Below are positions 1 to 5,821 of a DNA stretch of 16,017 nucleotides, in pieces. Positions within the stretch are counted from its first letter, which is position 1; each line of letters starts with the position of its first letter. The notes under the pieces were generated by a model, which was not told the origin of the DNA, searched no databases, and saw only the letters and a program-made list of their open reading frames with translations. Both the position numbers and the translations under genes were made by a program. This DNA is from CAZSNT01 sp964607765 (GTDB lineage Bacteria; Verrucomicrobiota; Lentisphaeria; Oligosphaerales; JABHEG01), in NCBI GenBank assembly GCA_964607765.1, contig CAZSNT010000209.1:1-16017 (forward strand), given 5' to 3'.

Positions 1-28
1 GAGGTCCGCTGCCAGGTAGCGGCATACT

Positions 29-52
29 GCCTCACGTAACTGAGGCGTTACG
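29..52. repeat. Interleaved inverted repeats A-B-A'-B' (alternative hairpins)
   Basis: GCCTCA (29-34) is the exact reverse complement of TGAGGC (41-46), and CGTAAC (35-40) is the exact reverse complement of GTTACG (47-52). The four hexamers abut with no spacer. As RNA or single-stranded DNA either the A/A' hairpin (loop CGTAAC) or the B/B' hairpin (loop TGAGGC) can form. With no linkers both can hardly form together, so the layout is that of a two-state switch. It could equally be the remains of a terminator or a chance pattern. Function is not known. Confidence 0.45.
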
Positions 53-253
53 TTCGCTCCGGGGTTGCTCTTTGCTGAGTGCCGGTGTTGCGAGTCAGAG
101 CGGCACGGCCGTGCCGCTCGCTTGTGTGTGTTGGAAGTGCGGGACAGTGACCGCGTTCCGGGCCTTCGCCTGCCGTTCCCTATGGCGAGGCCCGGAATGT
201 CGCTCTATATTTGTATTTCACTGCATATCTCCCGGCTGCACGGAGCCGGCGGC

Positions 254-260
254 GAGGAGG
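254..260 (+). promoter_or_regulatory. Ribosome binding site deciding the kinase 1 start
   Basis: GAGGAGG lies just before the ATG at 263. Its first GAGG is 5 bases from the start codon and the second is very close at 2 bases. This purine run is the reason for choosing ATG 263 over the in-frame ATGs at 182 and 197, which lack such a signal. Confidence 0.55.
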
Positions 261-262
261 CC

Positions 263-1216
263 ATGGCGGACGAGATATCACAGCCGGATCTGTTCCTGAG
301 CGAAATGCGCGACCTGGTCGATCGGCTTCAGCCGGGCCAGCAGTTGGGGCAGTACGTGCTCAAACAGCGGATCGGCATTGGCAGCATGGGGATCGTTTTC
401 CGCGCCGAAGACACGGCCAGCGGACGCGACGTTGCCATTAAATTCCTCGTGCCGGCGCGTGACCGGCATCAGGTCGAGACGTTGTCGCGGTTCCGTGTTC
501 AGGCAGCATTGCTTGCAGGGCTCAAGCACGAGAGTGTGGTCGAGATTGTGGACGTGGGGCGGCACGCGGACATCTGCTACCTGGTGATGGAGTTCATCGT
601 CGGGCCGGAGGATGATGCGGTCAGCCTGACCGAGTACGCGAGCTGGTTCAACAATGTGATCGAGCCGGCCGAATTGCTCGAGCTTTACGATCTGCTGCTG
701 GCCGCCTTTGCTCACTTCCATTCCCGCAAGATTGTGCACGGCAATATGAAGCCGCAGAACGTCCTGTTGCGCTGTGTGGGCAGCGAGACGCGGTTGTGGC
801 AGGCCAAAGTGGTTGTGTCGGACTTCGGCTTGTCCCGGATTCTGGGCACGGACTTTGTGGTCGAGTCGGTGCGCAAGACGGTGAAGGCGCAGGATGCAAG
901 CCTGGCCACGGTGACCAAACGCCAACTTCCGCCGGACGCCAAGGCGATTCTGCAAAGCTACGATTACATGAGCCCGGAACAGCGCAAAGGGCAGGGCTCA
1001 AGCCGCCGCTCGGACGTATTTTCCCTGGGCCTGATGTTTCTGCATCTGCTGACGGGTAAGAAGGTCATCGGCTTCCAACCGCCCAGCAAGATCTGCCCGG
1101 GCATCAACCCGGCTTGGGACAAGTTCATTCTGCGGGCGACGGCACAGAAGAAGACACGGCGGTTCTCGAGCGTGGTGGAGATGTGGCAGGCGCTGCAGAA
1201 ACTGACCGTTTTCTGA
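263..1216 (+). CDS. Ser/Thr protein kinase-like protein, probable pseudokinase
   Basis: 317 residues, essentially one Hanks-type kinase domain with no membrane helix or sensor domain. Visible parts: glycine loop GIGSMG (38-43), VAIK lysine K60, DFG 187-189, SPE 237-239 and D251 of helix F. Two key residues differ from the family. The alpha-C glutamate is Gln80 (codon 500-502), and HRD of the catalytic loop reads H159-G160-N161 (codons 737-745), so the catalytic Asp is Asn. K163 and N166 after it are kept, so nucleotide and Mg binding may persist while phosphotransfer should be lost or very weak. The activation segment is long (about 48 residues) and mildly basic. It resembles the next kinase, sharing YDYMSPEQ, so the two probably arose by duplication. 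A scaffold or allosteric partner role for the active paralogue is inference. Confidence 0.88.
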   Translation: MADEISQPDLFLSEMRDLVDRLQPGQQLGQYVLKQRIGIGSMGIVFRAEDTASGRDVAIKFLVPARDRHQVETLSRFRVQAALLAGLKHESVVEIVDVGRHADICYLVMEFIVGPEDDAVSLTEYASWFNNVIEPAELLELYDLLLAAFAHFHSRKIVHGNMKPQNVLLRCVGSETRLWQAKVVVSDFGLSRILGTDFVVESVRKTVKAQDASLATVTKRQLPPDAKAILQSYDYMSPEQRKGQGSSRRSDVFSLGLMFLHLLTGKKVIGFQPPSKICPGINPAWDKFILRATAQKKTRRFSSVVEMWQALQKLTVF

Positions 1217-1219
1217 GCT

Positions 1220-1239
1220 CTGTGCCGCACCGGGCACAG
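1220..1239. other. Hairpin just after the kinase 1 stop codon
   Basis: CTGTGCC (1220-1226) pairs perfectly with GGCACAG (1233-1239) around a 6-base loop, three bases after the TGA at 1214-1216. No T-run follows, so it is not a standard Rho-independent terminator. It may protect the 3' end or reduce read-through into the second kinase. Confidence 0.35.
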
Positions 1240-1272
1240 GAGTGACAGTCCAGCAGGGGGGCGCGCCACAGC

Positions 1273-1299
1273 ACTGCAGATCCCGCGGCAACTGCAGAT
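1273..1299. repeat. Direct repeat ACTGCAGAT x2 in the kinase leader
   Basis: ACTGCAGAT occurs at 1273-1281 and again at 1291-1299, 18 bases apart start to start, each with a palindromic CTGCAG core, directly upstream of the kinase 2 ribosome binding site. It could be a repressor or activator site in the 100-base gap between the kinases. It is short enough to be chance. Confidence 0.25.
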
Positions 1300-1303
1300 T
1301 CTC

Positions 1304-1308
1304 AGGAG
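1304..1308 (+). promoter_or_regulatory. Ribosome binding site of kinase 2
   Basis: AGGAG ends 8 bases before the ATG at 1317, a textbook position. It rules out the upstream in-frame start near 1242, whose added residues are unlike a kinase N-terminus. Confidence 0.7.
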
Positions 1309-1316
1309 TACGGCTT

Positions 1317-2231
1317 ATGAACGTGACTTCTCACACATTCGGCAAGTATACCTTGGAGGACAAGGTTGGCGAAGGCGGGATGGGGGTGGTCTACAAAGTC
1401 ACATTCGCCGACCCGGCCGGTGAGCCCCAGGTCATGGCGCTCAAACTGCTGTCCGTTGCTGAGATTGCCACCGCGGACGACGAGGAGCAGTTCCTGCAGG
1501 AGTGCAAGACTCTGGAAGGCTTGGAGCACCCGCACGTGCTCGAGATCCACGACTACGGCGTGATTGACGGTATACCGTTCCTGGCTACCGAGCTGTGCAC
1601 AGACCGCTCGGGGCAACCCATGTCCCTGGCCCAGTTGGCGTGCCGCCACCCGGAAGAGCGCATTGAACCGAGCGCGCTGAACGTGCTGTTTCCACAGGTT
1701 CTGTGGGCTTTGGCTTTTACGCACGAACAGGGCGTTGTACACCGCGACATCAAGCCGGAGAATGTGCTGCTGCAAGAGAACGAGTTGGGGCAACTGCGGG
1801 CGAAGGTCGGGGACTTTGGGCTGGCGAGTGTGACGGTCGATCCCGAGCATGTCCGCAAACCCCGATGGGTGGATGCGGATGCTGCCGCCGAAGACGTTGC
1901 CGAGGATGCTGCGGGCGTCGAGTCGGATGGGGCTTTCAGCGGCACCTACGACTACATGAGCCCTGAACAGCTGGCGGGCGAGCCGTTGGACTCACGTGCT
2001 GATGTCTACGCCTTGGGCGTCATGCTCTACCGGCTGGCGACCGGTTACGATCGCGTGACGTTCCAGAAGCCTTCGGAAATCGTCGAGGAGCTTCCGGACT
2101 GGGTGGATCAGGTGGTGATGAGCGCCGTTGTGGCCGACCAGAACCAGCGCTGCAAGAACGCTCTGGAGTTGCTGTTTCTGCTCCCTGAGACCCTTCGCCC
2201 GGGCGGCGTGCAACGGGCCAATTGGTACTGA
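1317..2231 (+). CDS. Ser/Thr protein kinase (Hanks type), predicted active
   Basis: 304 residues forming a single cytosolic kinase domain. All catalytic motifs are present: glycine loop GEGGMG (18-23), ALK lysine K43, alpha-C glutamate E62, HRDIKPEN with D144, K146 and N149, DFG 166-168, T210 before YDYMSPEQ, and helix-F D229. There is no transmembrane helix, PASTA, WD or TPR region, so input must come from a partner or from upstream signalling. The activation segment carries a strongly acidic, alanine-rich insert at about 185-207, unusual in length and charge. The gene follows the pseudokinase gene by 100 bases and ends 5 bases before the start of the exported hydrolase, so the three are probably co-transcribed. 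The substrate is unknown; the pseudokinase paralogue is an obvious candidate partner. Confidence 0.92.
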   Translation: MNVTSHTFGKYTLEDKVGEGGMGVVYKVTFADPAGEPQVMALKLLSVAEIATADDEEQFLQECKTLEGLEHPHVLEIHDYGVIDGIPFLATELCTDRSGQPMSLAQLACRHPEERIEPSALNVLFPQVLWALAFTHEQGVVHRDIKPENVLLQENELGQLRAKVGDFGLASVTVDPEHVRKPRWVDADAAAEDVAEDAAGVESDGAFSGTYDYMSPEQLAGEPLDSRADVYALGVMLYRLATGYDRVTFQKPSEIVEELPDWVDQVVMSAVVADQNQRCKNALELLFLLPETLRPGGVQRANWY

Positions 2232-2236
2232 GTCTG

Positions 2237-4768
2237 ATGTCCATCCCCCGGTGGCAACGAATCCTCTGCGGCGGCGTCCTGGCCTGTGTTTTGACGGCGG
2301 GGTTGCTTCCCTTGGTGCAATCTGCAACGGGAAGCCCGGAGGCCGTGCTGCGCGCGCAGATCCAGGACCTCGGTGTGGCGCTGGAGCTGTTTCGCAGGCA
2401 GGAGCGGATGCGTGCGTGGGCGACGCCCGGGCTGTCCGCACGGCAGGCGGCGGGGCATGCGGCCAAGGTTGCCTACGTCCTGGCTCAGGCCCGGCCATTC
2501 GCCGCCGATATCGAACCCACGATCGAGCTGCACGACTCGTTGGAGCGCGCGCTCGGCCGGCTTCTGTACGCTTCCGCACAGAGCTGGCTTGGACGGCGCC
2601 TGCTCCCCGAGCCGGGCGGTGCGCGTGTGCGCGGCTACTTCTCCGAGATCGACTGTGTTCTGCAACCGTACTCCCTCAGCATTCCGGACGACTATGATCC
2701 GGCCGTGAAGTGGCCGTTGTTTGTGGCGCTGCACGGGCATGATTCGTTCCGACCGTTCCAGGGGCACCCGGCTCCCGGTTTTGCCGGGGCATTCTGCGTT
2801 GCGCCGCATGCACGCGGCGCGACAGATTACCGGGATCTGGGCGAGCACGACGTGCTGCGGGTGATCGACGAGGTGTGTCTGGACTTCAGTATCGATCAGG
2901 ATCGCGTCTTCGTGTTTGGCAGTTCGATGGGTGGGACGGGGGCGTGGCATCTGGGGGCTCATTACGCGGACCGTTTTGCCGGCATCATGCCGGTCTCAGG
3001 CAACTCGGATTACCGCGCCTGGAGTGCCTGTTGGGGGTGGAACAGGTCGTTTCCCGGGCGTCTGGACACGCTGCGCGATTGGCTGCAGGAGAGTCACACG
3101 GCCCGGGCGTACGCTTCGAATCTGTTGAGCTTGCCCGTCTACGCCATGCACGGCAGCGCCGATCGTGAGGTGCCGCCCCAGCATTCGCGTCTGACCGTTG
3201 CCGCGCTGCGTGCGGCCGGGGCCAACGTGGAGTACCGGGAGTTCCCCAAATGCGGTCACGACGGCTTCCCTGAAAGCTCCACCGACGCGGGTCTGGCGTG
3301 GCTCGCCGGTTGGTCCCGCAATGCGTTCCCGCGCCGCGTGTCATGGCGGGCAGCTTTGCTGAAGCACGGCGCAGCATACTGGGTTCGCATGACGCAGTTC
3401 GACCGGCCCTGCCGGTTCGGCACGATCGAAGCGACCGCAACCGACGATCGTCACGTGACGATCACGACAGGGAACGTGTTGGAGTTGCAGCTGCTGCGCA
3501 CACCACGTCTGTTCCGTGCGGATCGGCCGCTGTTCGTCTCGATTGACGACGAGAGAGTGATTTTCCCACCGAGTTCGGTGGAGGACGCCTGGCTGACGCT
3601 GCGTCGGGCCGACGACGGCGGCTGGCGTGACGCGTCTGCAGGGCCCGAGCCTGTCGGGCTGCGCAAACGGCCGGGACTCGAAGGGCCGATCAGCGAGGCC
3701 TTGACGCAGCCGTTCGTCGTTGTTTACGGCACCATGTCAAGTGACCCGTTGACTCGTGCGCTCTGGCGCAACGAGGCATGGGCGTTTGCCTCGGAGTGGC
3801 AGCGGCGCAACGGTTGGTTCTGTCCGATCGTCAGCGACACACAGTGCACCGACGAGATGGCCCGGACACGCAACCTGATCCTGTTTGGGGGCAGCGCCGA
3901 CAATCTGCTGGCTGCTCGTTTGGGAGCGGGTTTGCCGACGAGCGAGATCCTGCGCACTGCCGCCGAGCGCTTGCCTGTCGACCGGTTCGACCTCATGGGC
4001 AAAGACCTTGCCGAAGCAGCGGATGTTGGTCTGTTCCTGGTGTACCCGAACCCGTTCCATCCGGATCGGCTGGTGGTGGTTGTTTCGGCAGGGGGCGCAC
4101 CGGCCGTTCACCAGGCGTGGAAGAGATTCGGGAACTGGTTCAACTGGGGGGTGTTCGACTCCAAAAAGTACTTTGACTACGCCGTGTTCGATTCCCGGAC
4201 AGTGTCGCCGGAAAGCTACCTGCTTCTGGGCTATTTCGGCAGCGACTGGGGATTGGACAGCGGCGTCTCATTCGAGGGAAACGCCGCCGTGCGCGAGACG
4301 TTGGCGCCACAGCAGTTCCCGCGCCACTGGGCTGTGCCGAAGGGCAGCACGGACGTGCAGCTTGTCGATGTGCGTCCGGCCATGATCGACCAGATGCGCG
4401 GGAGCGTGGGATTCGGGCGATCCTACCACGGTGCGGCCCTGGACCGGGGGCTCGGCATTCGGGCTCCGTCCGTGCTCGCATACAGGACGAGTGGCGGTTT
4501 CAGACGACTCCGTGCGGGCGCCCGGCTTCTGGGTGATCCCAACACGTGCATCGGCCGTCTGCAGCTCGAGCAGGAGCGCGTCCTGTTCGTCGTCTCCGGC
4601 GACGGACAACCGTTGGCCACTGCCGTGGCATCGTGGGAGGCTCCCGTGCTTGAGCTGGACGTCGACATCACCGGCGTCGACGTCCTGCAGCTGGAAGCTC
4701 ACGTTGTGGGCGGGCCGGGCTGGCTGCACGGCGGTGCTGCCTGGCTCGTGCCGACGCTGGTACGGTAG
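2237..4768 (+). CDS. Exported alpha/beta-hydrolase (esterase/peptidase type) with C-terminal NPCBM-like domain
   Basis: 843 residues. The first 30 residues are a basic start plus a hydrophobic run ending near VQSA, a likely signal peptide or anchor, so the enzyme should act outside the cytoplasm. Residues about 130-360 are an alpha/beta-hydrolase of the esterase/prolyl-oligopeptidase type: LHGHD oxyanion region, nucleophile elbow GSSMG with Ser230, Asp309 in HGSADREVP and His341 in CGHDGF, a complete triad. About 385-720 is a long region I do not recognise; its start looks like a beta-rich accessory domain. About 730-843 matches the NPCBM pattern (GLGIRAPS at 738-745, later DGQPL and a vDITGVD strand), suggesting carbohydrate binding. 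ATG 2237 is preferred over TTG 2222. No Shine-Dalgarno is visible, so translation may be coupled to the kinase stop 5 bases upstream. The substrate may be an acylated or esterified glycan (inference). Confidence 0.85.
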   Translation: MSIPRWQRILCGGVLACVLTAGLLPLVQSATGSPEAVLRAQIQDLGVALELFRRQERMRAWATPGLSARQAAGHAAKVAYVLAQARPFAADIEPTIELHDSLERALGRLLYASAQSWLGRRLLPEPGGARVRGYFSEIDCVLQPYSLSIPDDYDPAVKWPLFVALHGHDSFRPFQGHPAPGFAGAFCVAPHARGATDYRDLGEHDVLRVIDEVCLDFSIDQDRVFVFGSSMGGTGAWHLGAHYADRFAGIMPVSGNSDYRAWSACWGWNRSFPGRLDTLRDWLQESHTARAYASNLLSLPVYAMHGSADREVPPQHSRLTVAALRAAGANVEYREFPKCGHDGFPESSTDAGLAWLAGWSRNAFPRRVSWRAALLKHGAAYWVRMTQFDRPCRFGTIEATATDDRHVTITTGNVLELQLLRTPRLFRADRPLFVSIDDERVIFPPSSVEDAWLTLRRADDGGWRDASAGPEPVGLRKRPGLEGPISEALTQPFVVVYGTMSSDPLTRALWRNEAWAFASEWQRRNGWFCPIVSDTQCTDEMARTRNLILFGGSADNLLAARLGAGLPTSEILRTAAERLPVDRFDLMGKDLAEAADVGLFLVYPNPFHPDRLVVVVSAGGAPAVHQAWKRFGNWFNWGVFDSKKYFDYAVFDSRTVSPESYLLLGYFGSDWGLDSGVSFEGNAAVRETLAPQQFPRHWAVPKGSTDVQLVDVRPAMIDQMRGSVGFGRSYHGAALDRGLGIRAPSVLAYRTSGGFRRLRAGARLLGDPNTCIGRLQLEQERVLFVVSGDGQPLATAVASWEAPVLELDVDITGVDVLQLEAHVVGGPGWLHGGAAWLVPTLVR

Positions 4769-4781
4769 GCTGCGGCGCGCC
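4769..4781. other. Very short convergent junction
   Basis: Only 13 bases separate the stop codons of the plus-strand hydrolase and the minus-strand operon. No hairpin with a T-run is visible, so the two transcripts probably overlap at their 3' ends or terminate inside each other's coding sequence. Confidence 0.5.
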
Positions 4782-5810
4782 TCAGACGTCTTCGTCTTCG
4801 GTCACCGGCGCGATCAGCGTCCAGTTGTCATCCACACACTCGTAGCTGGAGTAGGCCATGTTGCCGTCCGAGTCGAGGTGACTGACTACGTGCAGGCGGG
4901 GCGGGATGTAGCCGCTGGCGATGTTGAAGAACTGGTAGAGCAACGGGCGCTGTGGTGTATACGGCGTGTTGTACCAGAAGTACTGGCGTGCTTCCTCTGT
5001 CGGCTTCGCCATTTCGCGCTCGAGCAGTTGACGCTCGAAGTTGTCCGGCAGCTCGATGTTGTCGAGGATCCCGCCCTTCAGGTTGTGCAGTCCCTCACAC
5101 TGGCCGACCCACTGCTTCACCTGCTGCCACCTGTCGTAGGCCAGTTCGTCCTTCCTGTCCGGGCGGGAGATCTCCAGTACCTCGTTGATCAGTGACGGGT
5201 AGAAGTCCTCTGACTTGAAGGGCAGCGCCTCCCATCCGAAACCGTCGAACATATTGCGGCCGCCCACGATGTTCCCGTACCACTGACTCGGGATACCTTT
5301 GGGATTCTCTTTCAGCCCGTAGTACTTCAGGGCTTTGCGTTCCTGCGCGGAGAGCGCCGCAAGTTCCGGGAAGAAATCATAGCGGACGGGCGGGCTCACC
5401 ATGAGGACCGGCTTGTGCTGGTTGCGCGCGGTGATGATCTCGTGCACCGTGCCGACGCTGTAGATGTTTGTCGGCACAAAGGAAATCAGGAAATCAGCCA
5501 CATCGGTCATGCGCAGATCGATGTGCACCGTTTCCCAGAAATCCGTTTCGAAGCGGGCGCGTGTCTCCTCGCTGACCCAGAAGTCCGTTTCGTACTCGTT
5601 CTTGGAGTGCAGGACTCCTTCCCGGCCGTAGTTCTGATGACCGCGGATATCCGGTTTGTTCCACGGGTCCAGAACGCGTACGCCGAGAGCCGTGGCGACC
5701 GGGGTGATAATCGCACGCCAGCCCAGGTATTTCTCGATGACCCGTGAGCCCACGAAGTCCATGGGCCCGGACAGGTAGACACGCGATCCGTGGAGCATGC
5801 TCACAGTCAT
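4782..5810 (-). CDS. Nucleoside 2-deoxyribosyltransferase-like protein with long C-terminal extension
   Basis: 342 residues. The first ~135 look like the nucleoside 2-deoxyribosyltransferase fold: RVYLSGPM near residues 10-17, a DVADFLISF strand with D103 and D106, and GTVHE with a candidate nucleophile Glu124. Family enzymes swap bases on deoxyribonucleosides or hydrolyse related N-glycosides, and are usually about 150 residues. The remaining ~200 residues, rich in Trp, Tyr and Phe, are unfamiliar, so substrate and activity are open. The frame stays open upstream toward the N gap, but ATG 5810 is preceded by GAGGAAG at good spacing. It is the last gene of the minus-strand operon, starting 10 bases after the comEC stop. 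A link to deoxynucleoside salvage from imported DNA is inference. Confidence 0.75.
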   Translation of the reverse strand: MTVSMLHGSRVYLSGPMDFVGSRVIEKYLGWRAIITPVATALGVRVLDPWNKPDIRGHQNYGREGVLHSKNEYETDFWVSEETRARFETDFWETVHIDLRMTDVADFLISFVPTNIYSVGTVHEIITARNQHKPVLMVSPPVRYDFFPELAALSAQERKALKYYGLKENPKGIPSQWYGNIVGGRNMFDGFGWEALPFKSEDFYPSLINEVLEISRPDRKDELAYDRWQQVKQWVGQCEGLHNLKGGILDNIELPDNFERQLLEREMAKPTEEARQYFWYNTPYTPQRPLLYQFFNIASGYIPPRLHVVSHLDSDGNMAYSSYECVDDNWTLIAPVTEDEDV

Positions 5811-5814
5811 GGTT

Positions 5815-5821
5815 CTTCCTC
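5815..5821 (-). promoter_or_regulatory. Ribosome binding site overlapping the comEC stop codon
   Basis: On the minus strand GAGGAAG precedes ATG 5810 by 4 bases (6 from the GAGGA core). Its first G is the last base of the comEC TAG, so translation of the two genes is probably coupled. It fixes the start of the deoxyribosyltransferase-like gene. Confidence 0.7.

Larger units (their letters stand above)
1..262. other. Left-edge region upstream of the kinase genes
   Basis: No gene can be supported here. In frame 1 an open stretch runs from the window edge to a TAA at 37-39 (last residues CQVAAYCLT); it could be the tail of a gene cut by the edge, but 12 codons are too few to judge. The kinase reading frame stays open upstream to about base 65 with in-frame ATGs at 182 and 197, but that extra peptide shows no kinase homology and has no good ribosome binding site. 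A relatively AT-rich patch at about 205-229 is the likeliest place for a promoter, though I see no convincing -35/-10 pair. Two interleaved hexamer inverted repeats at 29-52 are listed separately. Confidence 0.4.

Noticed and set aside
65..262. N-terminal extension of the first kinase
   Set aside because: The added residues are Cys/Arg-rich with no kinase homology, while ATG 263 has a purine-rich ribosome binding site.
1220..1239. Rho-independent terminator after kinase 1
   Set aside because: The stem is good but no T-run follows, so it is kept only as a hairpin.
2108..2962. Minus-strand open frame of 284 codons
   Set aside because: Antisense to the kinase end and the hydrolase start, where signal peptide and catalytic motifs are clear on the plus strand.
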